From the NCBI GenBank assembly GCA_019217005.1, contig JAHBNG010000027.1:82984-146983 (forward strand): a stretch of DNA of 64,000 nt. Direction: 5' to 3'. The DNA comes from Chloroflexi bacterium TSY. GTDB taxonomy: Bacteria > Chloroflexota > Anaerolineae > Caldilineales > Caldilineaceae. This document shows positions 28,249-36,418 of the stretch, in pieces (the stretch's first letter is position 1; every line of letters begins with the position of its first letter). The translations under genes were made by a program, and so were the position numbers. The notes beneath the pieces are model-generated. The model did no database searches and was not told where the DNA came from. It saw nothing but the letters and a program-made list of their open reading frames with translations.

Positions 28249-29175
28249 ATGTATGATCTACGCTCAATTTTCCAACGCTTTGGCATTCTCACATCGTTTA
28301 TTTTGCTATGCATTGCGTTAAGCTTGTTATCGGATCGCTTTCTGACACCATCTAACATTGTCAATGTTCTGCGCCAGATTACCATCAACGGCGTGATTGC
28401 CGTCGGCATGACCTATGTGATTCTGACGGGCGGAATCGACCTCTCCGTGGGGTCTATCCTGGCGCTGACCAGCGTCATCACGGCGGATCTGCTGCAGCGA
28501 GGGGGGCCAGTACCGGTCGCCATACTCATGGGGCTACTGCTCGGTGCGCTCTTTGGCATGATCAATGGTTGGATTACCACCCGCTTTCAAGTGCCATCTT
28601 TCATCACCACCCTTGGCATGTTGACGGTGGCGCGCGGTCTCGCCCTCACCTATACCCAAGGCCGGCCAATTACTGGATTACCGACTGCATTTGGAGCGAT
28701 TGGGCGAGGTGAAATCTTGGGATTACCAACCCCCATCATCATCGCGGCGGTTACCTTTGGCATCGGCTGGCTGATCCTCCAGCGTACGCGGGCCGGAGCT
28801 TACATCTATGCCATTGGCAATAGCCCCACTGCAGCACGTTTCGTGGGTATTGATACAAAGCGCTACCAGACTCTGGTCTTTGCCGCATCGGGCGCGCTTT
28901 CGGCCTTGGCTGGCTTGATTTTGACCGCACGCTTGGATTCGGCTCAGCCGACCGCGGGTATGGCCTTTGAGCTTGATGCCATTGCAGCCGTTGTACTAGG
29001 TGGCACTCGATTCAGTGGCGGCGTTGGCGGGCTGGGTGGCACATTGCTTGGTGCGCTGATTATTGGTGTTTTGAATAATGGACTCAACTTGCTCAACGTG
29101 TCGTCGCTCTACGAGCAGTTGGTGAAGGGAGCGGTGATTGCGCTTGCGCTGTTGATCAATCGGGGTGAGTCGTGA
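28249..29175 (+). CDS. Ribose/xylose-type ABC transporter permease (RbsC family), first copy
   Basis: A 308-residue inner-membrane permease of the BPD_transp_2 (RbsC/XylH) family, with about eight to ten helices. Conserved segments are [63 protein letters not shown] and [32 protein letters not shown]. The ATG at 28249 is preferred because the upstream in-frame residues are palindromic-repeat sequence. The binding-protein gene follows; the ATPase and a second permease lie 4-6 kb downstream. An ATPase normally precedes the permease; none is found directly upstream. Confidence 0.9.
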   Translation: MYDLRSIFQRFGILTSFILLCIALSLLSDRFLTPSNIVNVLRQITINGVIAVGMTYVILTGGIDLSVGSILALTSVITADLLQRGGPVPVAILMGLLLGALFGMINGWITTRFQVPSFITTLGMLTVARGLALTYTQGRPITGLPTAFGAIGRGEILGLPTPIIIAAVTFGIGWLILQRTRAGAYIYAIGNSPTAARFVGIDTKRYQTLVFAASGALSALAGLILTARLDSAQPTAGMAFELDAIAAVVLGGTRFSGGVGGLGGTLLGALIIGVLNNGLNLLNVSSLYEQLVKGAVIALALLINRGES

Positions 29176-29199
29176 CAAGGTTTCAGAACCAAATATATA

Positions 29200-29279
29200 G
29201 GACTTACGCAAAACGTGAGCGCCTTCTCTCGTACGGGCTTGATCTATCAAGCCCGTACGAGAGGGGTCTGCGTAAGTCC
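29200..29279. repeat. Long hairpin repeat (80 bp) after permease gene
   Basis: Outer arms GGACTTACGCA / TGCGTAAGTCC enclose a perfect inner palindrome with 18-bp arms (CTCTCGTACGGGCTTGAT) and a 2-base loop (29226-29263). The flanks TATATA/TATA suggest a mobile palindrome rather than a simple terminator. The following 29330-29424 holds repeated and inverted ATTGGTAATT motifs; I see no gene before 29522. Confidence 0.65.
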
Positions 29280-29521
29280 TAATATACTCGGCGCGGGTTG
29301 AAACCGGAGATTGTGTTCAGGTGAAATGGTAATTAGTGATTGGTAATTAGGAATTAGATGATTGGTAATTTGTCGTCGAGCCAAGCATAGCAAAATTACC
29401 AATTACCAATCATCTAATCGCCTCACTTCATAAATTCAGAACTTACCCATTCTTAGTGCAATCCTGTCAAAATGAAGCATCCCCGATCATTCAATATCAA
29501 TCCAAATACAAGGAGAACAGT

Positions 29522-30445
29522 ATGAAATTGCGAATTCGTTCTATCACTATTCTAGTCGTCATTTTGGCTCTCGTTCTGGCTGCTTGCCAACCGGTGGCTC
29601 AAGAAGCAGCACCCGAAGACACTGGCGAGGTTACAGTGGGGTTAGCCCTGTCCACGCTCAATAATCCTTTCTTTGTGGATTTGCGCGATGGCGCGCAAAC
29701 TGCGGCTGATGCTGCTGGCATCAGGCTGGTCGTCGTGGATGCCCAGGATGATGCGGCAGCCCAAGCCGACTCCATCGAAGACTTGATCCAATCCGGCGTC
29801 AGCGCTCTACTCATCAACCCAACAGACGCGGATGCCATTGTGCCCAGTATCGAAGCGGCCAACGATGCCGGGATTCCCGTCTTCACGGTGGATCGTGGTG
29901 CAGCGGGCGGTGAAGTGGTGAGCCACATTGCCTCTGACAACGTAGCTGGTGGTTCTATGGCCGCAGAGTTCCTATGTGAAGCGATGGGCAGCACGGGCGC
30001 AGCCGTCGAACTAGAGGGCATTGCTGGCACATCGGCAGCGCGTGACCGAGGCGAAGGCTTTAACGCTTACATGAGTGCTGACTGTGCGGACGTGGAAATC
30101 GTCGCCCGCCAAACGGCCAACTTCAACCGTGCCGAGGGTCTGACCGTCTTTGAGGACATTCTTCAAGCCAACCCCGAAGTCGATGGTGTCTTTGCTCACA
30201 ACGATGAGATGATTCTGGGCGCGATTCAGGCTGGCGAGGCGGCTGGTCGTGAAGGCATTATCTATGTTGGCTTTGATGCTGTCGATGATGCTGTGGCCGC
30301 CGTGGAGGCTGGTACTCTGGCGGCGACGGTGGCGCAACAACCAGCAGAGATGGGACGGCTAGGTGTGGAGACGGCAGTTGCGTTTCTGGATGGTGAAGAG
30401 GTTGCTGATTTTATTCCGGTTGATCTGGCGTTGGTGACGGAGTAG
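29522..30445 (+). CDS. Sugar ABC transporter substrate-binding lipoprotein (RbsB-like)
   Basis: A 307-residue periplasmic-binding-protein-1 family lipoprotein. The lipobox LAAC at about residues 18-21 follows a hydrophobic signal (SITILVVILALVLAAC). The mature part shows VTVGLALSTLNNPFFVDLRDG, QSGVSALLINPTDADAI, GIPVFTVDRG, AHNDEMILGAIQA and VGFDAVDDAVAAV, as in ribose/galactose-binding proteins. AAGGAGAA precedes ATG 29522, so the upstream in-frame extension is rejected. It binds an unknown monosaccharide or similar ligand outside the membrane and hands it to the RbsC-type permeases. Confidence 0.93.
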   Translation: MKLRIRSITILVVILALVLAACQPVAQEAAPEDTGEVTVGLALSTLNNPFFVDLRDGAQTAADAAGIRLVVVDAQDDAAAQADSIEDLIQSGVSALLINPTDADAIVPSIEAANDAGIPVFTVDRGAAGGEVVSHIASDNVAGGSMAAEFLCEAMGSTGAAVELEGIAGTSAARDRGEGFNAYMSADCADVEIVARQTANFNRAEGLTVFEDILQANPEVDGVFAHNDEMILGAIQAGEAAGREGIIYVGFDAVDDAVAAVEAGTLAATVAQQPAEMGRLGVETAVAFLDGEEVADFIPVDLALVTE

Positions 30446-30455
30446 GTATAAAACG

Positions 30456-30486
30456 TGGAGATGCAGTATACGACACCGCATCTCCA
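30456..30486 (+). terminator. Hairpin after the binding-protein gene
   Basis: TGGAGATGC and GCATCTCCA (9-bp arms, 13-base loop) begin 11 bases after the stop codon. A second small stem GACCAA/TTGGTC followed by CTTTAT lies at about 30496-30516. Together they probably end the permease/binding-protein transcript; the T-tract is weak. Confidence 0.45.
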
Positions 30487-30516
30487 GAAACAAAGACCAA
30501 TTTCGTCTTGGTCCTT

Positions 30517-30589
30517 TATACTCCGCAGCAGCACATTATAACATTCTCGCTCGACTAAAAAGTGTTACTTTATGGCGCTGCTCAGTATA
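30517..30589. repeat. Repeat A, copy 1 (intact, 73 bp)
   Basis: Starts TATACTCCGCAGCAGC and ends GCGCTGCTCAGTATA, imperfect inverted ends, with AT-rich middle (GACTAAAAAGTGTTA). The same sequence, split by two insertions, is at 35931-36386. This intact copy serves as the empty-site reference for those insertions. It lies 16 bp before the next gene. Confidence 0.7.
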
Positions 30590-30605
30590 CGAATGAGGAC
30601 GACAC

Positions 30606-31502
30606 ATGAGAAGCATGCTATTCACTAGTTTGACCGCCTTCGCGTGTGGCCTGTTCATAGTCGGCTGTGTCGGTCTCGAAGCAATCAGGACTGATGTTGC
30701 AGACGATGCGGAGATCAATCAGTTCACGACCTCTTTTCAGGATGCCTATAACGCGCATGATCCATTACTGGTGGCTGGCCACTACACCGAAGACGCACGA
30801 TGGATGGCTGCAGCTGGACTCGTGATCGACGGGCGTCCAATGATCACCCAGTTCCTCCAACAGTTCATGATCTTCGTGCCGCCCATGCTGACCCTGACCG
30901 AAGGGGAGAAGATTGTGGTCGGAAACTACGCTGTCACCCATGGAGCGTACACCATGAGCGATGGCGTAGATGGATCTGGTCGCTCAATTGGCGGCTCGTA
31001 CATGAACGTGCTCCACAAAGAAGAAGACGGGTGGCACATTGTCGGCCAGCAGATGAATTATGGAGTCGCGATGTCGCCTCTCATGTGGGTCGGAAGCATT
31101 GACGCCGTCACAGCCCTGCCCGAAGCGGGAACGCTTGGCTGGCTAGCTGCGGCATATGAGGCGAGCTACAATGCGGGCGACATTGCAGCACTCACAACAC
31201 TCTTTGCTGCGGATGCGTGGGTCTCCTTCGGGGGAAGTTCTCCGGTGACGGGGCGCGACGCGGTTACGCAAGCTATACAAGCTCGCATAGGAAATGATTT
31301 CCACCTTACCCTTCATGATGTGAGTACATTGCCATTGAGCGATGAGATGGCGGTGGACGTCGGATGGTATGAGCTTGTAGCGGATGACAATCGAGTACAG
31401 TGGGGCACGTATACGCTCCTTGCGCAACAGAATTCCGATGGCGAGTGGCAGATCCACTGGTTTGTTGATACTGGTTCGCCGTTGAGTGTCGACGTGCGAT
31501 AA
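30606..31502 (+). CDS. Lipoprotein with two NTF2/SnoaL-like domains
   Basis: A 298-residue protein with a signal peptide and lipobox-like FIVGC near residue 20. Two repeated NTF2-fold (SnoaL/DUF4440-type) domains follow: about 35-155, with FTTSFQDAYNAHDPLLVAGHYTEDARWM, and about 175-295, with YEASYNAGDIAALTTLFAADAWVSFGG. Each ends in a segment like DGWHIVGQQMNYG or DGEWQIHWFVDTGSP. Such domains bind small hydrophobic or charged ligands; no catalytic assignment is possible. The start ATG 30606 follows GAGGAC. It lies between the binding protein and the toroid-fold protein, within the transporter region. Confidence 0.75.
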   Translation: MRSMLFTSLTAFACGLFIVGCVGLEAIRTDVADDAEINQFTTSFQDAYNAHDPLLVAGHYTEDARWMAAAGLVIDGRPMITQFLQQFMIFVPPMLTLTEGEKIVVGNYAVTHGAYTMSDGVDGSGRSIGGSYMNVLHKEEDGWHIVGQQMNYGVAMSPLMWVGSIDAVTALPEAGTLGWLAAAYEASYNAGDIAALTTLFAADAWVSFGGSSPVTGRDAVTQAIQARIGNDFHLTLHDVSTLPLSDEMAVDVGWYELVADDNRVQWGTYTLLAQQNSDGEWQIHWFVDTGSPLSVDVR

Positions 31503-31539
31503 CGATGCGCGATTGATGAGTGGACACAGGAAGGATACA

Positions 31540-32556
31540 ATGAACTGGCAACACCAATTACGTGGAGATTCTCTAAGGTGGCTGCTGACGGAGGATGCTC
31601 CCAATGTCCGCTACTTAGCCTTACGCGACTTGATGGATACCCCGGCGGACGATCAGGAACTCCTCACCGCCCAGCAAACTGTCTATAAGGAAGGGCCGAT
31701 AGTGGCGATTCTAGCGGAGATGGACGAAGAAGGCTACTGGTCAAAACTGGGTCCAGGCTACACTGGCAAATATCGTTCGACAGTCTGGTCGATCATCGCA
31801 TTGAGTCAATTAGGGGCGGCCGCGGCAATGGACGAACGGATCGCTCGCGCCTGTGCCTATCTGTTGGACCATGCGCTAACAGAGGGCGGTCAGTTTACCA
31901 TGACCGGTGCGCCATCCGGCACAATTGATTGTCTGCAAGGGAATCTTTGTGCTGCGTTGGTAGACTTGGGTTATACCGACCCCAGGCTGGACGCTGCGTT
32001 TGACTGGATGGCCCGTAGCGTTATCGGTGAAGGTGTCGCCACGGCCAAGGATCGTGATACACCTATGCGTTACTACGCGGGTACGAACTTTGGCCCGCGA
32101 TTCGCCTGTGGGTATAACGGTAAAAAACCCTGTGCTTGGGGAGCGATCAAGGAACTGTTGGCCTTCAGCAAGTTGGCTGCCAAGCAGCGCACACCGTTGA
32201 TTGAAAGGGCCATCAAGATAGGCGTGGATTTCCTGTTGAGTACCGATCCGGCCTTTGCCGATTATCCCAATCGAAATGACGACAAACCCAGCCCCAATTG
32301 GTGGAAGTTTGGCTTTCCTGTCTTCTACATCACCGATCTGTTGCAAAACGTCGAAGCACTTATTGCCTTGGGGTTTGGCAAGGATGCCCGGTTGAGCCAT
32401 GCGCTGGAGTTGATCCGTGGCAAACAAGACGATCAGGGGCGTTGGCCGTTGGAGTATAGTTATTCGGGGAAGACTTGGGGTGACTTTGGAGTGAAAGGCC
32501 AGCCCAATAAATGGGTAACCTTGCGCGCCTTGCGGGTTTTGAAGCAGGTAGCATAA
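31540..32556 (+). CDS. Alpha/alpha-toroid (prenyltransferase/squalene-cyclase-like) protein, function unknown
   Basis: A 338-residue cytoplasmic protein with repeated helical motifs typical of the alpha/alpha-toroid fold: GYWSKLGPGYTGKYRSTVWSIIALSQLG, TIDCLQGNLCAALVDLGY, DDQGRWPLEYSYSGKTWGDFG and KWVTLRALRVLKQ. Similar proteins are common in Chloroflexota and Firmicutes beside transport or metabolic genes but lack the known cyclase DxDD motif, and none is seen here. The start ATG 31540 follows AGGAAGGA; the in-frame extension to 31486 is unlikely. The Cys-containing segments IDCLQGNLC and FACGYNGKKPCAWG could bind metal; that is a guess. Confidence 0.7.
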   Translation: MNWQHQLRGDSLRWLLTEDAPNVRYLALRDLMDTPADDQELLTAQQTVYKEGPIVAILAEMDEEGYWSKLGPGYTGKYRSTVWSIIALSQLGAAAAMDERIARACAYLLDHALTEGGQFTMTGAPSGTIDCLQGNLCAALVDLGYTDPRLDAAFDWMARSVIGEGVATAKDRDTPMRYYAGTNFGPRFACGYNGKKPCAWGAIKELLAFSKLAAKQRTPLIERAIKIGVDFLLSTDPAFADYPNRNDDKPSPNWWKFGFPVFYITDLLQNVEALIALGFGKDARLSHALELIRGKQDDQGRWPLEYSYSGKTWGDFGVKGQPNKWVTLRALRVLKQVA

Positions 32557-32595
32557 TTGGCGCAAGGTTGCTACGATGGCAAGAATAGGTGAAGC

Positions 32596-33147
32596 ATGGA
32601 GATAGCGACCATTGATATTCCACCATTATCAATGCAAGTCATTGGCGGGGCATCGTTGATTTTCTGTCTGCGGGTCGTCGATGTCACGCTGATGACGATG
32701 CGCATGATTATGGTGCTCCGCGGACGACGCTTCTGGTCTGCTGTCATCAGCTTCGTTGCAATCACAATTTGGGTGTTCGCCATCAGCCAGGTTCTGACCA
32801 ATCTCAACAATATTTGGAACATCTTGGCTTATAGCAGTGGATTTACTGCGGGTACATTGGTTGGCATGTTGATTGAGAGCAAGTTAGCAATTGGCTACGA
32901 ACAAGTGCAGGTCATTTCGATGACCAAGGGGCGAGAGATCGCCCAGAAGATTCGAGATGCGGGCTACGGTGCCACCGAATTGACTGCACATGGGCAGTCT
33001 GGCCCAGTCTATCTGATTGGAACGGTGGTTCCACGTCAAGATGTGCCGAATATCATACAGCTTGTCAATTCAGTTGACTCAAGTACCTTCGTGACAGTTG
33101 ATGATACACAGAAGGTGTTGCGTGGATACCACACCATCATCAAATAA
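32596..33147 (+). CDS. UPF0316/DUF2179-type membrane protein
   Basis: A 183-residue protein with three membrane helices (about 12-35, 46-65 and 72-92): RVVDVTLMTMRMIMVLRGRRFWSAVISFVAITIWVFAISQVL, then YSSGFTAGTLVGMLIESKLAIGYEQVQVI. A soluble DUF2179 domain follows (about 105-180) ending FVTVDDTQKVLRGYH. The architecture matches the UPF0316 family; function is unknown, and related domains bind nucleotides in YitT-type proteins. It lies 39 bp after the toroid gene on the same strand. It is intact. Confidence 0.85.
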   Translation: MEIATIDIPPLSMQVIGGASLIFCLRVVDVTLMTMRMIMVLRGRRFWSAVISFVAITIWVFAISQVLTNLNNIWNILAYSSGFTAGTLVGMLIESKLAIGYEQVQVISMTKGREIAQKIRDAGYGATELTAHGQSGPVYLIGTVVPRQDVPNIIQLVNSVDSSTFVTVDDTQKVLRGYHTIIK

Positions 33148-33318
33148 TTCTGAATCGACTTAGAGCCTATTGTTACCTTTCTGCCACATACCAATGCACG
33201 GGGATATCGAACTTTTGCAAAGTGTGTACCGGAAAACGAATTGCGAATTATGCGTACGTTCTTACGCAACAACGTGTAGTCAGTTGAAGAACCATAGAGA
33301 AAAGAGAGTGCAGGCATC

Positions 33319-34632
33319 GTGACCCAAGACATCATTTTACACATGCAGGAGATCTCAAAGGCATTTCCGGGCGTCCAAGCCCTTGATAGAGTGGATTTGT
33401 CGGTGGCACGTGGCACAGTCCACGCCCTAGTCGGCGAAAATGGTGCTGGGAAATCGACGCTGATGAAAGTGCTGACGGGTGTCTATCATGCAGACAGCGG
33501 CCAGATCACCTTCCGAGGGCAGCCCGTTGCGATTCCTTCACCACGTGCAGCACAGGCGCTGGGTATCGCCATTATTCACCAAGAGTTGGCACTATTGCCT
33601 GCCATGACGGTGGGCGAGAATATCTTTTTGGGGCGTGAGCCAACCAGTCGCTTTGGTACCGTCGACCGCACGACACTCTATGCTCAGACACAAGAACTGC
33701 TAGAGAGGTTGGGCATTGACCTGGATCCATACACGCTCACCGGTAACTTATCTGTGGCGCAACAGCAGATGGTGGAGATCGCCAAAGCCCTCTCGCTCAA
33801 TGCTGATCTGCTTGTGATGGATGAGCCAACCTCCACCCTAACCGAGCGTGAAACCAGCGTTCTCTTTGACCTGATTGGCGAACTGAAGCAGCAAGACGTG
33901 ACAATCATCTATATTTCTCATCGTATGGAAGAGATCTTCGCCATTACTGATGCCGTGACGGTGATGCGCGACGGCCAGCACATTGCCACCCGTGATACCG
34001 AGACTCTCACTATGGAGGACATCGTGCAGTTGATGGTGGGGCGACCGCTTCATGATTCCTATCCGCCTTCATCTAGTGGACGACAGCAGGTGGTGTTGGA
34101 GGTACGCAACCTGCATCAAGGGTCGCGCTTACGCAACATCAACATACAGCTTTATGCAGGCGAAATTCTGGGACTCTCTGGTCTGGTTGGCTCTGGGCGT
34201 ACAGATTTGGCCCGTGCGATTTTTGGCATCGACGCTGTGGATGGAGGCGAGATTATCCTAGAGGGACAACCTGTCCACATCCGCTCACCCCATGACGCGA
34301 TCACTTTGGGATTGGGCTTTGTGCCCGAAGATCGCAAGCAGCAGGCGCTCTTTTTGCAGATGTCTGTGGCGCGCAACGTGACCATTGCGCGGCTGGATGA
34401 GTTGGCACCAGCCGGTTTTATCAGCTTTCGCCGCAGTCGTCGTGAAGTTGATGAATTCATTGAAGAGCTAGATATTCGGACACCCAGCACCGGACAATTG
34501 GTGCGTAACTTGAGCGGCGGCAACCAGCAGAAGGTGGTGATTGCCCGCTGGTTGGCGCGTCAGCCCAAAGTACTGATACTTGATGAACCAACCCGCGGCA
34601 TCGACGTGGGGGGCAAAGGCCGAGGTCCATAG
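33319..34632 (+). CDS. Sugar ABC transporter ATP-binding protein (RbsA-like), frameshifted N-terminal part
   Basis: RbsA-type ATPase with two nucleotide-binding domains. Domain 1 has [24 protein letters not shown] and VMDEPTS. Domain 2 has the degenerate GLVGSGRTD loop, the signature [15 protein letters not shown] and [13 protein letters not shown]. At a G6 run (about 34608-34613) the frame is lost and a false end GKGRGP is read. The true continuation [20 protein letters not shown] is in frame 2, so one G is extra. Corrected, the gene is 33319-34846, 508 residues, normal length. The start is GTG 33319, after AGAGAG. It energises the permeases encoded here. Confidence 0.9.
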   Translation: MTQDIILHMQEISKAFPGVQALDRVDLSVARGTVHALVGENGAGKSTLMKVLTGVYHADSGQITFRGQPVAIPSPRAAQALGIAIIHQELALLPAMTVGENIFLGREPTSRFGTVDRTTLYAQTQELLERLGIDLDPYTLTGNLSVAQQQMVEIAKALSLNADLLVMDEPTSTLTERETSVLFDLIGELKQQDVTIIYISHRMEEIFAITDAVTVMRDGQHIATRDTETLTMEDIVQLMVGRPLHDSYPPSSSGRQQVVLEVRNLHQGSRLRNINIQLYAGEILGLSGLVGSGRTDLARAIFGIDAVDGGEIILEGQPVHIRSPHDAITLGLGFVPEDRKQQALFLQMSVARNVTIARLDELAPAGFISFRRSRREVDEFIEELDIRTPSTGQLVRNLSGGNQQKVVIARWLARQPKVLILDEPTRGIDVGGKGRGP

Positions 34633-34846
34633 TCTTATGCGAGAGCTCGCCGAGCAAGGTATCGCCATTCTGATGATCTCCTCGGACCTACCGGAGATAC
34701 TCGGCATCAGCGATCGCATCCTGGTTATGCGCGAGGGAATGATTGTAGCAGAGTTTGACCGTAGCCAGGCAACCCAATCTGACATCATGGGGTATGCCAC
34801 TGGCGCACAACAAGGGCAGGCAATCTTGCAAGAGGCAACGACATGA
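34580..34846 (+). CDS. RbsA-like ATPase, C-terminal fragment
   Basis: End of the second nucleotide-binding domain of the preceding gene: [38 protein letters not shown], including the H-loop region. The first about 10 residues of this frame ([10 protein letters not shown]) are out-of-frame reading of domain 2; true continuity begins near 34614. The stop overlaps the next permease start by 4 bases (ATGA), normal for coupled ABC genes. Confidence 0.85.
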   Translation: MMNQPAASTWGAKAEVHSLMRELAEQGIAILMISSDLPEILGISDRILVMREGMIVAEFDRSQATQSDIMGYATGAQQGQAILQEATT

Positions 34847-35814
34847 ATGATATCGCAAATACACCATACACGGACTGGCGTCTGATGAGTCTGGATATCT
34901 TGCGTCGCTTCAGCGTCTTCCTGATCTTGTTGGGGCTGGTGCTGGCCTTTTCCATCATGACGCCTGAATTTCTGGGCCTACGCAATCTGCTCAATGTGAC
35001 GCGCCAAATTTCAATTGTAGCGATTGTTAGTGTTGGGATGACCTTTGTGATTCTCACAGCGGGAATCGATCTGTCGGTTGGTTCAATTGTGGCGATTGCG
35101 GGTGTAGCCGCAGCCTTTGCCTCGGCCCAGTGGGGAATGCCAGTCATGCTCGCGTTGTTGATGGGTGTTGCCGCTGGTGCCGTGTGCGGCATGGTTAGCG
35201 GTGCGTTGGTGGCGTGGGGTGGATTGCCCCCGTTTGTTGCCACCCTGGCCATGATGGCGGCCGCACGCGGCGCAACTCTGGTGATCACGCAGGGCAAGCC
35301 CGTATCGGGCGTGACGCGTGCCTTTCGCACCTTTGGCAATGGTTCCTTGCTTGGCATTCCCATTCCAGTCTGGATAATGGTCGTGGTCGTGCTGGTGGCC
35401 TGGTTTGTGTTGGATCGCGTGCGCTTTGGTCGTTATGTCTATGCAGTGGGTGGCAACGAAGAGACGACCAAATTGGCAGGGATCAACATAACCCGCATCA
35501 AGTTGGCTGTCTACATCATTAGCGGCGCACTTTCTGGTTTAGCCGGAATGATTTTGGCCGCACGGCTGAACTCGGCCCAACCGACTGCTGGTACGGGATT
35601 GGAATTGGATGCCATTGCTGCTGTTGTCCTGGGCGGCACGAGTCTAAGCGGCGGTACGGGAGGCGTAGGTGGTACTTTTGTGGGGGCACTCATCATTGGC
35701 GTGCTCTCCAATGGACTAAATTTGGCCGAGGTCCCCAGCTACTATCAGCAAGTAATCAAAGGCATCGTCATTGTGTTGGCTGTATTGCTGGATATGGCCA
35801 CACGGCGAAAATAG
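34843..35814 (+). CDS. Ribose-type ABC transporter permease (RbsC family), second copy
   Basis: A 323-residue permease homologous to the one at 28249: [69 protein letters not shown] and [51 protein letters not shown]. Its ATG overlaps the ATPase stop, so the two are translationally coupled. The two permeases may form a heterodimer with the single ATPase and binding protein of the region, or this may be a separate transporter that has lost its binding protein. Intact. Confidence 0.92.
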   Translation: MNDIANTPYTDWRLMSLDILRRFSVFLILLGLVLAFSIMTPEFLGLRNLLNVTRQISIVAIVSVGMTFVILTAGIDLSVGSIVAIAGVAAAFASAQWGMPVMLALLMGVAAGAVCGMVSGALVAWGGLPPFVATLAMMAAARGATLVITQGKPVSGVTRAFRTFGNGSLLGIPIPVWIMVVVVLVAWFVLDRVRFGRYVYAVGGNEETTKLAGINITRIKLAVYIISGALSGLAGMILAARLNSAQPTAGTGLELDAIAAVVLGGTSLSGGTGGVGGTFVGALIIGVLSNGLNLAEVPSYYQQVIKGIVIVLAVLLDMATRRK

Positions 35815-35945
35815 ATTTTCTCCCCGTACCTAGCCAGATGGCCAGGATCAATGTACCCCAACTGCCTAGTTCAAAAACTCCCTGCCTGTCGGACACCCTT
35901 ATCACAAATTCGATCTATGATCAATCAATATATACTCCACAGCAG

Positions 35946-36101
35946 GGGGTGGTTCAGAATTAGGTTTACACTTTTGATACATAGATAAAAATCTATATTG
36001 AGGTCATTTTCTGCCTGAGCATGGCTCAAAGTAGAAAATATAAACATCTTTTCTCTTTGCAAAAATGTAAACCTAATTGTCCGCCTAAAATGAACCACCC
36101 C
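35946..36101 (-). mobile_element. MITE B, copy 2 (156 bp, inside repeat A)
   Basis: Terminal repeats GGGGTGGTTC / GAACCACCCC; 8-bp duplication CACAGCAG at 35938-35945 and 36102-36109. Comparison with repeat A at 30517 shows the empty site (CCGCAGCAGCACA). Orientation is opposite to copy 1 at 2878. Confidence 0.88.
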
Positions 36102-36132
36102 CACAGCAGCACATTTAACATTGTCTCTAGAC

Positions 36133-36349
36133 TCAGTAGATCCAAATTTGGCGTTTTTGGCTATTTTCAGTCGAGATTGCAGGGATTTTGGAGTCATTTA
36201 TTCAGATTTCGGTTACAGAAAACAACCTATTTCATATCTGAAAATCGCCCAAATCTAACGCAAAAACTAGATATCGACCGGCAAATTTGTATTTATGTCA
36301 ACTGTTTAGCCAGAATTCTCTCTCAAAACCTGAAATTTGGATCTACTGA
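36133..36349 (-). mobile_element. MITE C, copy 2 (217 bp, inside repeat A)
   Basis: Same 217-bp element as at 25619, inverted. GAC duplications are at 36130-36132 and 36350-36352; the intact repeat A copy has a single GAC followed by TAAAAAG. It lies 70 bp upstream of the Lon-like gene and may affect its promoter. Confidence 0.88.
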
Positions 36350-36418
36350 GACTAAAAAGTGTTATTTTATGGCGCTGCTCAGTATAGCATACACATCTCA
36401 TAGAACGAGGAACCGATT

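Larger units (their letters stand above)
35931..36386. repeat. Repeat A, copy 2, split by two nested MITEs
   Basis: Left piece TATACTCCACAGCAG (35931-35945), middle piece CACAGCAGCACATTTAAC through GAC (36102-36132), right piece from GACTAAAAAGTGTTA to GCTCAGTATA (36350-36386). Joined, these reproduce the 73-bp intact copy at 30517-30589 with few differences. The MITEs B and C occupy the gaps with target duplications. No gene is seen from 35815 to 36418. Confidence 0.8.
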
